Shown: positions 42,923 through 52,905 of the stretch, piece by piece
Position numbering within the stretch: position 1 is the first letter of the stretch
Layout of the letters: every line of letters starts with the position of its first letter
Assembly: GCA_009746045.1 (NCBI GenBank)
Contig: RPFO01000312.1
Coordinates: 1,633,639 to 1,697,638, forward strand
Direction of reading: 5' to 3'
Source of the DNA: Mesostigma viride
Taxonomy: Eukaryota > Streptophyta > Mesostigmatophyceae > Mesostigmatales > Mesostigmataceae
DNA: 64,000 nt
Position numbers and translations under genes: made by a program
The notes under the pieces: model-generated
What the model was told of the DNA's origin: nothing
Seen by the model: the letters and a program-made list of their open reading frames with translations, nothing else
The model's database searches: none

Positions 42923-43511
42923 CCTGGACAGGTCCTTAGATAGTACCCCAGATAATAATTTTTGCTTGCCTGTTTTTATAACCTCTGTAGGAGCTGAATC
43001 ATCCCTACCACTACGTGTGCGTCCTCTTATGTTCTTGAATGGTGGCTTAACCGTCCCTCATACTGTTGTAGACCCCTTCCTGCATGCTGATGAACTCTTG
43101 AATGTCTCTGTGTTAGTGGATAGCGGTGCGGCTAGCTCCTTTGTGAGCGAGGCCCTAGTTAGGCGTTTAGGACTAGTCCCTACCCCTCACACAAAAACTG
43201 TCACTGTCCATTATGCTGACGGTCGCACCAGTCATTCCCCGGGTACGGTGTCCCTTCCCCTGGTCATACAAGGACGTACGGTCAACCTGACGGCCACTAT
43301 AGGCCCTATCACTACAGCTGATGTATTACTAGGATTAGATTGGCATCAGGATAATAAAATCACTATTAATTATGATACTATGGTCATTTGGTTTCCAGAT
43401 AGCTCCTACTGGGTACCAGAACGTCATTATAGATTAGAAAATTTATCCTTGGTAGATATTACTCCTCCTACACCTGTTGATCCTCCTGTAGACCTATACC
43501 TGAAGTATTAA
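42753..43511 (+). CDS. G aspartic protease
   Basis: Retropepsin core VSVLVDSGAASSFVSEALVR with the canonical DSGA, followed by VLLGLDWHQDNKITINYD (LLGxDW flap end). The frame is +1 relative to gag, overlaps its end, and stops at TAA 43509-43511. An ATG overlaps that stop (TAATG), but its frame closes after 22 codons. How pol is then expressed is unclear. Confidence 0.9.
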   Translation: MLCRQDPQGSPMIIRLPHPLQSLVTLQQWLFRQGLLRGSFLWIWGGGGTVGLSAGGNLDRSLDSTPDNNFCLPVFITSVGAESSLPLRVRPLMFLNGGLTVPHTVVDPFLHADELLNVSVLVDSGAASSFVSEALVRRLGLVPTPHTKTVTVHYADGRTSHSPGTVSLPLVIQGRTVNLTATIGPITTADVLLGLDWHQDNKITINYDTMVIWFPDSSYWVPERHYRLENLSLVDITPPTPVDPPVDLYLKY

Positions 43512-43563
43512 TGTCCAATGACGAATTACGTTCTGAACTAAAGAATATGGATACCTATTATGT

Positions 43564-46500
43564 ATGTTCCTTCAGTTAGAAGTACAAGAGATACCTATCA
43601 CTAATAATAGTGTGGATATAGATGTAAATACAGTGGATACAATAGGAGTGGGATTTACTGAAAATGAAATAGTAAGATACATGGCTGTGATAGATTCCTC
43701 AAAAGTATTTGAAGAAAAGACTCCTTCTTATCCTCCTCCTCGTTCTGTTTTACACCGTGTAGTTATCAAGGACGGTGCAGTTCCTACGCACTCTCCGATG
43801 TATAGAATGGGCCCTACAGAATTAAAGGAACTAAAACAGATTTTAGTATCACTATTAGAAGCAGGATTGATAGAGCCTAGTAACTCCCCCTACTCCGCTG
43901 GTGTCCTGTTAGTTCCTAAACCAAATGGCAAGTTTCGCCTAGTTACTGATTATAGGAAGCTAAACGATATTACTGTGAAGTCTAAATACCCTCTACCTCG
44001 TATTGATGATATATTTAATAAGGTTAAAGGTTCTACCTGTTTCACAGTACTAGATTGTGCGGATGGTTTTTGGCAACTACGTATAGCTCCTGAGGATTGC
44101 CACAAAACCGCCTTTGCTACCCCTTTTGGGCATTACCAGTTTAGAGTAGCGGCTATGGGACTCTGTAACTCTCCTGCCTCTTTCCAAATGTTAATGAATG
44201 AAGTGCTTAGACCTGTTATGGGAAATTCCCACCTTCCTCAAGTGTCCTCTGATTTAAAGGATCCTTCCTTCTCCTCTGTTTCTTTATCTGAGCATGACCG
44301 TTCTTGTGCTCAAGCTTACTTAGATGATATCCTTATTTATTCTCCTGATTTTGAAACGCACCTACGTGATTTAAAGAAAGTATTAGAAATCATGGCTGAA
44401 AATTCTTTATGGGCGCGCCGTGCTAAAGTTCGCTCTGGTAGAAGTGTCCCATTCTTAGGGCACGTTCTATCAGATGCCGGGGTCGCTACCGACCCGGATA
44501 AGACTAAGTCAATTCAGGAATGGCCTACCCCTACCGACGTTAAAGGTGTACGTAGTTTTCTAGGAATTGCTTCTTACTATAGGCGTTTTATCCCGCGTTT
44601 CGCAACTATAGCAGCTCCTATTAATCATCTATTAAAGAAGGATATCCCCTTTGTTTGGAGTAGTGAATGTCAGTCGGCTTTTCAGTGTCTAAAATCCCTA
44701 CTCCTCTCCCCTCCTGTACTCATCCTACCGGATACTACTAAACCCTTTGTTGTAGCCACAGATGCTAGCAAGGTAGCTATAGGGGGCGTCCTTCTCCAGG
44801 ATCAGGGTCAGGGCTTACAGCCAATCGAGTATATCTCTAGGACAATGCTTCCTGCGGAGCGTAACTATCCCGTCCACCAGCAAGAACTATTAGCTGTGGT
44901 GTACTGTTGCCACGCGTGGCAGCACTTTCTTAAAGGTGCTCAATTTGATGTTTGTCTGAATGAACCCTGTGAGATTGATCCTTATAGATTAGTTATCCAG
45001 ACAGATCACCGCCCTCTTACCCATCTTCTCTCACAACCCAACCTTACCCCTCGTCAAGCGCGCTGGATGGAGTTTTTAGCACAGTTCTCCCCTTTTAAAC
45101 TTCAGTATGTTAAGGGTGTAGATAACATAGTACCAGATGCACTCTCTCGTCGTGCAGATTACTCCTTTTTCGAGGACCTTGATGTTCTCAATACTACTCT
45201 AGTTCCTACTACTATGGGTGTAACCCCGTATGGTGAACTACCTGATGATGAATCCTATGCCTACCTCTTTCATACAGCTGTTCGCATGCCTGATCTCCTT
45301 TCTCACGTAGGACTCTCTCTCCCGTGTGAGGCCCTTCCTGTGGTCTCGGTGGGGGGGGAGGGGAAAAATAAAATTTCTATACCGCTTAGCCATATAGCGA
45401 CTAGGTCAGGAAAGTCTTATGAACACATAGTCCCTCTAGGACCTCCCCTTCTCTTTGGCAAGGCGGTAGGAGATCTCTTTAAACCTGTTCTGGATACCTC
45501 TGTAGCGATGCCTACCTCTGATCTCGAACGTCTTATTAGTAGATTTACGGCCACTGAGCCGGAAGCATTAGCTGCCATTGCTGCCCATCCCCAACAATTA
45601 GGCAAGCACCCTTGTAAATTTGTAGGTGGATTTTTATATGTGCAGATAGCAGATTCTCCCCCTCAATGGCGCCTGTATGTCCCTCCTATCTGTCGCTCCT
45701 CCTTGCTCTTTGAGTTGCATGACTTAGCTGCTCACCAGGGTGGTAAACGGGTACGGGACCTAGTAGCCCGCTCTTACTACTGGCCTTCCCTTTTAAAGGA
45801 TGTAGATGAGTATGTTAGAACCTGTCAATCTTGCCAGGAGATGAAACCCAACAATGTAGGACAGATAGCAGAGCCTAGGACCTTACCTGATCCCATCATG
45901 CCGTGGGACTCCATTATGATGGATTTTGTAGGACCTTTTAGGAAGAATGATAGAGGTAACGCCCAGATCCTTGTTTTTGTAGATCGTTTTACTCGTATGT
46001 GTCATCTCGTGCCGTGTCCCTTAGAACTCACCGCACGCGATTGCGCACGCCTATACCTTAATAACGTATATAGATATCATGGTTTGAGTAGGCAGTTTAT
46101 TAGTGATAAGGATAAGTTATTCACTTCTGATTTTTGGCAGCAGTTCTTCGCTGCTATCGGTACCAAGGTCACCTTCGGTACTGCCTACCACTCCTCCTCG
46201 TCTCATTTAGTAGAACGTTTGAATAGGGTAGTGGAAGAAGCTCTGCGTCACTATGTGAATGGCTCTGGGAGTGATTGGGAGGATTACCTATGTTTGGTAG
46301 AGTTTTCCCTTAACAATTGCCCTCAGGCTGCGCATGGTTATACGCCCTTCTTCCTAGATACTGGTAGACAACCTCTTACCCCTACCTCTCTTTTAGCTAG
46401 TCCTTTAAGGGACAAGGATGATGTGTCCCGGGATACTGTAGAAGGTGTGCAGGCGTTATTAGATAAGATGAAGAATGCACACGACAACGCTATTGCAGGG

Positions 46501-47034
46501 TACCATAGGGCGCAGGCCAAATACCTTGCTAGGTTGCGTGCCTCATTAGATAGAAGAGCACCTGAGATAGAAATAGGAGATTTAGTCTTAGTAGAAGGCC
46601 CCCGTGTTGGCCGCTTCGCTCATAAGTTCGAAGCTGAACTGAAAGTGAAACTTAGGCCCGCCTTCTTAGGACCTTTCCGTGTGTTGTCTAGAGTAGGTAA
46701 TTTTCTGTATGAGATAGATATTCCTACCTCTTGGCAGACCCACTCTCGCACCTTTCATAGAAGCCAGCTGAAGCTCTATCATCAGAGCACGTTCGCTGGT
46801 AGAGAATTGGCCCCTGCCCCTTTAGAGCATAACCCGGATACTGGTGAGGTAGAGGATGAGGTAGAGGGTATCGTGGCCCATAGAGATATCAAAAAAGGCC
46901 GCGGTACCCAGCGCCAGTATAAGGTGAAGTGGATGTATGCTCGTAGTGAGGTAGATAAGGTCTGGTATACTGAGAGTGAGCTAGATGGGTGTAGTCGCCT
47001 GCTGCAGGAGTATAAAACCCTGCATAAGCTCTAG
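43564..47034 (+). CDS. G Pol: RT, RNase H, integrase, chromodomain
   Basis: 1156 residues, uninterrupted. RT: KPNGKFRLVTDYRKLN (119-134), first Asp D164 (TVLDCADGFW), YLDD 252-255. About 30 residues (roughly 221-250, Ser-rich) separate NEVLRPVMG from the YLDD block and look like an insertion. RNase H: VVATDASKVAIGGVLLQDQG, QQELLAVVY, QTDHRPL. Integrase: H-H-C-C finger (HDLAAHQGG...CQSCQEMKP), FVDRFTRM, ISDKDKLFTS and HLVERLN as DDE. C-terminal chromodomain: GIVAHRDIKKGRGTQRQYKV then KWMYARSEVDKVWYTESEL. The chromodomain places it among chromoviruses and would guide insertion to marked chromatin. Confidence 0.97.
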   Translation: MFLQLEVQEIPITNNSVDIDVNTVDTIGVGFTENEIVRYMAVIDSSKVFEEKTPSYPPPRSVLHRVVIKDGAVPTHSPMYRMGPTELKELKQILVSLLEAGLIEPSNSPYSAGVLLVPKPNGKFRLVTDYRKLNDITVKSKYPLPRIDDIFNKVKGSTCFTVLDCADGFWQLRIAPEDCHKTAFATPFGHYQFRVAAMGLCNSPASFQMLMNEVLRPVMGNSHLPQVSSDLKDPSFSSVSLSEHDRSCAQAYLDDILIYSPDFETHLRDLKKVLEIMAENSLWARRAKVRSGRSVPFLGHVLSDAGVATDPDKTKSIQEWPTPTDVKGVRSFLGIASYYRRFIPRFATIAAPINHLLKKDIPFVWSSECQSAFQCLKSLLLSPPVLILPDTTKPFVVATDASKVAIGGVLLQDQGQGLQPIEYISRTMLPAERNYPVHQQELLAVVYCCHAWQHFLKGAQFDVCLNEPCEIDPYRLVIQTDHRPLTHLLSQPNLTPRQARWMEFLAQFSPFKLQYVKGVDNIVPDALSRRADYSFFEDLDVLNTTLVPTTMGVTPYGELPDDESYAYLFHTAVRMPDLLSHVGLSLPCEALPVVSVGGEGKNKISIPLSHIATRSGKSYEHIVPLGPPLLFGKAVGDLFKPVLDTSVAMPTSDLERLISRFTATEPEALAAIAAHPQQLGKHPCKFVGGFLYVQIADSPPQWRLYVPPICRSSLLFELHDLAAHQGGKRVRDLVARSYYWPSLLKDVDEYVRTCQSCQEMKPNNVGQIAEPRTLPDPIMPWDSIMMDFVGPFRKNDRGNAQILVFVDRFTRMCHLVPCPLELTARDCARLYLNNVYRYHGLSRQFISDKDKLFTSDFWQQFFAAIGTKVTFGTAYHSSSSHLVERLNRVVEEALRHYVNGSGSDWEDYLCLVEFSLNNCPQAAHGYTPFFLDTGRQPLTPTSLLASPLRDKDDVSRDTVEGVQALLDKMKNAHDNAIAGYHRAQAKYLARLRASLDRRAPEIEIGDLVLVEGPRVGRFAHKFEAELKVKLRPAFLGPFRVLSRVGNFLYEIDIPTSWQTHSRTFHRSQLKLYHQSTFAGRELAPAPLEHNPDTGEVEDEVEGIVAHRDIKKGRGTQRQYKVKWMYARSEVDKVWYTESELDGCSRLLQEYKTLHKL

Positions 47035-47229
47035 TTGTAGACCTTCTCCTCTCTTATGTTATGTCTGCTGTCGACGGATGGTTGGTTGTCCCCTCCCCTC
47101 CGCAGCCGTCATGTCAGAGCCTACCCCTCCGGCTGAGAGCTCGCTGCCGTCCCCGCCCCCACCGGACCCTGAGCTGTATTTCGAGGCCCTTCCGGGCCGC
47201 TGGGTGTCGCGATCAGTTACCCGGGTGGC

Positions 47230-48225
47230 GTGGTGCAGCCGGCCCTTCAGGCCCAACATGCGGGCTTAGTCAGGGCGGCCCTCTTCGGGGTCACGTGGTA
47301 TGGTCCTTCCCCTGATGAGCCGCACCAGCTTGTCCTGCACGGGTTCGATGATGCCGGACACTGTTTGTTGGGGTGTGGTTCCAGCTGTCCCGCCTTGGGG
47401 CAGATAGATGCGGTTCTCCGGTGTTGCCGTGTGTTCTCCTACCTCTCCACTCCTGTGGGCCGTACCTGCCTACGGGAGGTGTTCCCGTGGCTTCCAGCTG
47501 AGGGTGATGCTGAGGTAGACGAGAACCCCTGCGACCTTTTACGGGCCGTAGAGTTCATGGAGATAGCTGATCAGTCGGCGGGACTAGCGGTTAGTGGTCC
47601 TACCCCTTCGGGCGCCCCAGCCGAGGTACATTATACTCCAGATTATTCTGCCTCGAGCGCTGCGTCCGCCTCCTCGGCGTCTGTTCCTCCCTCTCCGGTC
47701 CCGTCGTCCCCTCGGTCGACCCGGGATGTCGCAGTGGAGCCTACCCCTTCGGGTTTGCCTGATCCTCTTTCGGCGACGGTCTCGGCTATGCAGGCTCAGA
47801 TCCAGTCTTTGACCACGGCGTTTGGGGCCTTCCTTGCGGCCCAGGCGCAGGTCCCGGCCACGCCGGCTGGATCCGCGCCCCCTACCCCTTCTGTCGCCCC
47901 GGCGACTACGGCTTCGCCCGCGCCCCCGCCTGCGCCCGCGGTCGCTGTGGTTCCGGCGGCTCCTGCGACTCCTGCTGCCTCTGCGCCTGTTACCGCTGTA
48001 CCTGCGCCTACGCGGGAGTCTCCTGCCCCTGTTAGCTCGCCCTCCGTCGCTGCTTCCGAGCCTCCTCCCGCTCAGGCGCAGACGTCGCGGGGCTTCTTTG
48101 GCGATACTAGCGGGCTTCCCAGACTTTGGGAGGGTGGTCCTCCGCAGAGGATTCCGGTTCCTGACTGGGCCTGGATGGTAGTCAATCTTATGCAGGACTG
48201 CCTGTCCCTACGGGCCCCATTTTAA
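47230..48225 (+). CDS. G accessory ORF X after pol, unknown
   Basis: 331 residues between pol and the 3' LTR. The N-terminal 100 residues are complex (FDDAGHCLLGCGSSCPALGQ, LREVFPWLPAEGDAEVDENP). A long Pro/Ala/Ser stretch follows, with a short helical segment SATVSAMQAQIQSLTTAFGA, and a C-terminus RIPVPDWAWMVVNLMQDCLS. The frame is open upstream from about 47050. No signal peptide or membrane anchor as in an envelope protein is evident. The open frame in a young element supports function. Confidence 0.6.
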   Translation: MVQPALQAQHAGLVRAALFGVTWYGPSPDEPHQLVLHGFDDAGHCLLGCGSSCPALGQIDAVLRCCRVFSYLSTPVGRTCLREVFPWLPAEGDAEVDENPCDLLRAVEFMEIADQSAGLAVSGPTPSGAPAEVHYTPDYSASSAASASSASVPPSPVPSSPRSTRDVAVEPTPSGLPDPLSATVSAMQAQIQSLTTAFGAFLAAQAQVPATPAGSAPPTPSVAPATTASPAPPPAPAVAVVPAAPATPAASAPVTAVPAPTRESPAPVSSPSVAASEPPPAQAQTSRGFFGDTSGLPRLWEGGPPQRIPVPDWAWMVVNLMQDCLSLRAPF

Positions 48226-48333
48226 CATGTGGCCTGAGGGTGCACCGGCAACGGAGACCGGCGCGCCTGCGTCGTTGGCGGGTCCGTCACGGCCCCTCTG
48301 GCTTCAGGTCCGGCGCGACCTCCTGTTTTACCA

Positions 48334-49323
48334 GTGCCCCCTGCGTCGGTGTCGGCTCCTGCCCCTGCGTCAGCCCCTGCTCCGGTCCCTCCTCCTTCGG
48401 CCTCGCGGTCTTTGGCCGCGGTTGTTCGGTCCACCGGTCAGGATCCTCGCGCCACCCGCGCTGCCGATTCCCTCAGGGAGTTGTCCCAGGGTGATCGGGA
48501 CAGGGCTCCTTCTGTGGTGCACGCGACGCCGGAGTCGCGTGACACGCCCATTCCGGGGTATGGTATGTCCGCACTCGCCTGCCGACAGTGTGACCTGCCG
48601 CGCGCCTCTGCTGAGCTTGCCATCTCTCCCATGTCCTATGGGTTCTCCCAGGTGTGTCGGGCGCCCCGGGATCGTGGCCTACCCATTGAGACTGATCGGC
48701 CTCCGTTCGACATGGTTATTTTAGCTGATCCGGTGTTCGAGGGTGAGATCCTGGTCCGGCGCGTCCTGTATCGCTGGGCGAGGCGCCACAACGATTTAGA
48801 CACCTACGGTGGGTTTCAGTGGGCTTACCCTCCCCCTCTGGGCATTATGGCTTCGGATGCCCTTACAGTAGAGTTTCCTGCGGTGCCGGGTGCGGCGTAC
48901 ACTACGGTCCTCCAGCCCATCCTTGAGTGGGATGCCCGCCGCCCGGCGCCTATCCCGGGCCAGGGTCTAGACTCCCGCGGTCACCCTCCTCCTCGTGCCA
49001 GCGACTACCTAGAGACATTCGGGTCGCGACAGTGTGTTCGTCGGTGGCGCTCCCGCGAGGTTCGGCACATCCGGTTGTGGCCGTCCAACGTGGAGCCCCT
49101 GGTGGACCTGTTCTTCCCGACGGGTATGCGCCCTCGGATTCGGTATCATCGCCTCCTCCTGCGGGCCCTTTGCCTGATCGCGGTAGAGCCTTTCCTTCGC
49201 CTCTTTGCCTGTGGCTTTCTGGACTGGGCCCGTGGCCAGGTCGTCCTCACGCAGCATAGGTATTACTGGGCCTTCCTGGGCCTCTTTCCTGACGGCGTGT
49301 GGGCCGATGTTTTCCTCACGTAG
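48334..49323 (+). CDS. G accessory ORF Y after pol, unknown
   Basis: 329 residues. A Pro/Ala/Ser start continues the composition of ORF X, so the two could be one protein separated by a frame change near 48225-48334. The rest is globular: ESRDTPIPGYGMSALACRQC, DRPPFDMVILADPVFEGEIL, VRRVLYRWARRHNDLDTYGG, RHIRLWPSNVEPLVDLFFPT, YYWAFLGLFPDGVWADVF. No family recognised. Small hydrophobic stretches (LLLRALCLIAVEPFLRLFAC) could be a buried helix or a membrane segment. Confidence 0.6.
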   Translation: MPPASVSAPAPASAPAPVPPPSASRSLAAVVRSTGQDPRATRAADSLRELSQGDRDRAPSVVHATPESRDTPIPGYGMSALACRQCDLPRASAELAISPMSYGFSQVCRAPRDRGLPIETDRPPFDMVILADPVFEGEILVRRVLYRWARRHNDLDTYGGFQWAYPPPLGIMASDALTVEFPAVPGAAYTTVLQPILEWDARRPAPIPGQGLDSRGHPPPRASDYLETFGSRQCVRRWRSREVRHIRLWPSNVEPLVDLFFPTGMRPRIRYHRLLLRALCLIAVEPFLRLFACGFLDWARGQVVLTQHRYYWAFLGLFPDGVWADVFLT

Positions 49324-49794
49324 ATAGGCATGACAATGTTGAGGATGTGGCTCACTACCAGGCCTACCTGGAGGTCCTGCTGGCCTCTCGTGGCACTTAT
49401 CAGACGGATGGCCACTAGATAGAGGGCCTTAGGCCCGACCTGAGGGTGTTGTCCCTCCGGTATGTAGAGTCGCCCTCATATTCTGGCCAGTTGGTTGGCT
49501 GTTCTTGGTCCTTAGCGCTGATGTGTTTACTCTGTGTGTCCTGCCCAGTGCCGTCCCCCCCGGCCAGGACTCCGTTCCAGGCAGTTAGGGGAACCTACCA
49601 CCAGGCTTGGTGCTGGCTAACCCTACATCACCCGGCGTGGTGGTGGAGACCGTGTGAACTATTGGTGCTTTGTATCTGGGATGGTCTATCGATGGTGTTG
49701 GTATGTGTTGGGTGCGTTAGGATTATTTTCCTACCCCTTTGGTTCCCCCTCTCTGCGTAGGGAGAGGGCTCCCTACCTTTTGTGGGGGGGGAGG
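49324..49794 (+). other. G 3' UTR and PPT
   Basis: No substantial ORF. It ends with GTGGGGGGGGAGG directly before the 3' LTR, the plus-strand primer. Confidence 0.75.
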
Positions 49795-50365
49795 TGTTAC
49801 GTCGCGTAACAATTCGTTGTAGTTACGGACGTAAATTAGGTCCTTGGCCTCGGTTGTTCCTAGGTTACGTGCAGTTCTAGTTTGGACATGATTGTCCCCG
49901 TAACAGTACTGTGGTATAGTGGGTGCCTTTGGGCGCCGCGCCGCGTACTATATTAGTGGTCCTTATCCTTTTGTAGAATGTAGTGGACAGGCGTGCATCT
50001 GTGCACCTGCTTGTGTTTCTGTGTTTCTGCAGGCGAGGGCCAGGTCGGCCCGAGCCTGTTGGACCGTTGGTGACCATTTATGCACGTTCCACTCCTTGTG
50101 TGGTCACTCGGCGTGTGTTAAATGAATTAACACATATTAGCTTGGGTCACGGCAGTTTAGTTGTGTTTCCTTCCTCTTTTCCTGGAGTAAACGGGTTTGA
50201 TTAAATGGTCTATGGCATATTACAGTAGTACATATGTAAATGCATTGAGATCTGGTTCGTCTCGGTCGTCTTTCGCTAGGGGTGTATATAGAAGCAGCCT
50301 CACTAGTTTAGGTAGTATCAGGACAGGTAGAGGTAGAGGTGGCGGCCGAGGCTTGCGGCGTAACA
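49795..50365 (+). repeat. 3' LTR of G
   Basis: 571 bp, apparently identical to the 5' LTR. The polypurine tract GTGGGGGGGGAGG lies immediately before it (about 49782-49794). Confidence 0.95.
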
Positions 50366-51398
50366 CTTGGCCGGGTAATGGGCTCCTGCAGGGACACTTA
50401 ACACAGCAGGCACACTTATCAAAGAAAGGTGGTATTGTTCGCCATGTCTCCCTAGCCTCTTCCTGGTCACCCTTGAGAAAAGCCCCCTTGAAATCTATCA
50501 AAGCAGAGCCATAGGTAATGCCTTTGACCAGGAAGGATAAGAAAACACACAACAACATTCTCCACGTGTCATGCAGCATCCCTGGTGTATAGAGCTCCTC
50601 ATCTGCGATCTGTCTAGTGCCATGGTACTCGGTTGCAATTGGTCTGACATGTGGCACCTTGACACCATCTACCTGTTTGAGCTTGAGGACAAACATCAAC
50701 CTGAGCAGCTGGTGATCCTCTGGGAGGACCTCTACAGGCTCTGCACAGTTGGCAATCATCCACTCATGCCCAGAAGCAACGAAGCCAGGAGTCCATGCCT
50801 TAGCCATCTTGGGGCTTTGCATCATCTCCACTAGCTTGCGCCAAGGTACAGGACTCGTTCCAGGGATCTGGTACCTCTGCACCCCCAACTGGCGTGGGTC
50901 AAACGTAGTAGGGAGGATCAGCAGGTCCTGAGCAATGGGCTCCTTAGAATCAGGCCCCTCCACTGCAACACCCTTCACAGCCCTTACAGCCACACTAAGT
51001 CCCTGGGAGTAGCGATATCTCTGGAGGGGTAAACTACCCTGCCCTTCTAGTGCCAATTCCTCAGAGGTTATCGTCACCCCCGGCTGGCATAAGAAATTCT
51101 GCCCCAGTATGGCTGGACCCTCATAGCCCTCTACCACACAGAACACAGTGGGCACCCCCAGAATAGGCACACTCACCTCCCCCAGAACTTTCATGGACAC
51201 ATTCCTCGAGAAATCAGACACGGCTGGGCAACCGGCTACAGACATCTGCAACCTTGCAGCATCCTCAGCCCTCAGAATGGACACCTGCGAGTTGGTATCC
51301 ACCTCTAATGTTGCTGCCCAGCATGACCCCCACCCCGTGAGCTTAGATACCTTGGGATCACGCTTGCCACTCATCAATGCCCGGATGACGTCCGCCAT
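50366..51398 (-). pseudogene. Element C protease and truncated RT
   Basis: MADVIRALMSGKRDPKVSKL is followed by LEVDTNSQVSIL (DTN), GPAILGQNFLCQPG and the RT start VPHVRPIATEYHGTRQIADE with GSALIDFKGAFLKGD. After IPPFFDKCACC the sequence jumps to the codons for LQEPIT: about 150 residues, including GLRSSPIIW and HGDD, are missing. The junction has short homology (CCTGC). G follows at 50365. Confidence 0.9.
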
Positions 51399-52340
51399 GA
51401 GGAGCCCCTTGGGCTTTGGTCCAGCCCTGGCCCCCTACTGGCCTTGTGACAGTTGATGCAGCAGATTCCAGCTCACCCTCGTCCATCCAGGACAGACCAT
51501 CATCCAAGCATGGAGGGTTAGCATCTACTGCCTGGCTCTCCTCCTGAGCCTCAACCTCCAAGGGAGGCTCAGGGCCGTCTACAGGCCAGATTGCACTTGG
51601 CCTTTTCTCTCGGATATGAGCCCAGGACAACCTGTACACGCGCCTAGGATCCTTGTCCAAGGCTACCAGACAAGAATGGTTGGCCTCATCCAACTGGGTT
51701 ACCAGCCCATCCTGCCACTTTCCACGCTTGCCTGGTATTGATGGCTCCTTCCACATCCTGACCCCCATTCCCACAAGGGGCCTCAGCATTTTCCAGCCCT
51801 TGTCCTTGCGCCTCAGCCGAGCAAACACTCTATCTGCCTTTCTCAGGCAGGCACCCACTACCTCTGGGGACAACAACCCAAACTGCGCTGCTAAGGGAGA
51901 GACTGCCACACCATCATAGTAATAGTTTACCCTGTGGTTAAGCTGTTCCTCAATCCCCTTGCACCAGGCTGCCTTTTCCAAAGCAGATGCTACCACTGGC
52001 ACAGTCTTTGCTGCTAGCACCACTGTCTTTACCTCACGGATAGATCTCTCTACAGCCCCTGCTGCCCATGACTCTCTCTAGGGACCACTACCAGCTTACA
52101 CGGAAGCTGATCAGCATGCTTTCTCAAGCAGTCAAACTGCAAGTCAGCTTGCACCAAGGTGTACACCCCAAAGCATGGCAACAAAGACTGGAGACCCAAC
52201 AACAAGTGATGCTCAATTGCTCATCCATGCCAGGCAGGATGGTCAACAGCCCATACCGGCTGAACCTATCCACCCCCACCAACAGATACAAACCACGCAT
52301 GTGCTGTATATCTACTTGGATATCCCCCGCTCTCTAGCAG
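51358..52340 (-). pseudogene. Element C integrase
   Basis: The core around the first two acids (VGGDRFSRYG) is disrupted by indels and stops near 52050-52330. From Met 52023 an open frame gives VVASALEKAAWCKGIEEQLN and the tail VRMWKEPSIPGKRGKWQDGL with SCLVALDKDPRRVYRLSWAH, then an acidic linker. A frame change near 51400 leads to the protease frame. Confidence 0.85.
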
Positions 52341-52443
52341 GCTCTCTAGCGTGGGACCGTGGTGGGTGAATCTGATTCTCCTGACAGACACAGTTCTCAG
52401 CAGCTGCAGTGCAGGACTCCAACAGAGGCTGCTTACCTAGCTT

Positions 52444-52902
52444 TCAAGCAAACATTTCTGCCTGTTTAGAGTGCCCAAATACATGGTATAGAGTATGCCC
52501 AGCGGCTGCATAGCTCAACCCCCTATCAGTCTCACTGCATAAGGAGGAACTAGGACCTGGCTGTGTGCGCGGGACCGCACGACCCACCTCCTGCTCCTTG
52601 GAACCAGGGACCTCCACAGCTTGACTCCCAGAGCCAACACTGGTTCCCACGGCGCCAGCAGGACTTTCCAGCTGAGCTGCTTGACTCCCAGAGCCAACAC
52701 TCACTGAAGACCCTGTACCTGCCACAGGCCCAGGGAATTGCACTGCTGCAGCAGCGACATTGCAATCATGTGGAAGAACAGACCCATCAGTATTCCCAAC
52801 CCCCTGCTGCTGAACAGGAGGTGCACTCCTATCATCCATATTTACAAGTGCCACCTGCCCCACCTGGGGTGACTGACTATTTACATGGGGCACTGCACTA
52901 AG
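52444..52902 (-). CDS. Element C pol N-terminus and integrase zinc finger
   Basis: In frame with the gag TGA: LSAVPHVNSQSPQVGQVALV, a variable linker containing two copies of SVGSGSQA, then YAAAGHTLYHVFGHSKQAEM, the H...FGH half of the finger. The CxC half is disrupted. Equivalent to A1 residues 1-125. Confidence 0.75.
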   Translation of the reverse strand, partial: LSAVPHVNSQSPQVGQVALVNMDDRSAPPVQQQGVGNTDGSVLPHDCNVAAAAVQFPGPVAGTGSSVSVGSGSQAAQLESPAGAVGTSVGSGSQAVEVPGSKEQEVGRAVPRTQPGPSSSLCSETDRGLSYAAAGHTLYHVFGHSKQAEMFA

Positions 52903-52905
52903 TCA
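52897..52905 (-). promoter_or_regulatory. Candidate readthrough stop of element C
   Basis: Gag ends GGQSRKP-TGA-CTT-AGT and the frame stays open for about 150 codons downstream, matching A1 and B. Confidence 0.55.

Larger units (their letters stand above)
39589..50365 (+). mobile_element. Element G: young Ty3/gypsy chromovirus
   Basis: 10,777 bp with TSD CTTGG (39584-39588 and 50366-50370). The two 571-bp LTRs show no difference on reading. Order: LTR, leader with an RNase H1 N-terminal-like ORF, gag, protease, RT-RNase H-integrase-chromodomain, two further ORFs, PPT, LTR. Long intact gag and pol ORFs and identical LTRs indicate very recent transposition. Confidence 0.97.

Noticed and set aside
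47594-48724. Arg/Leu/Pro-rich ORFs in alternative frames over the post-pol region of G
   Set aside because: Composition-driven shadows of the GC-rich Pro/Ala-coding frame.
47230-49323. Envelope gene of G
   Set aside because: No signal peptide, cleavage site or clear transmembrane anchor; left as unknown ORFs.
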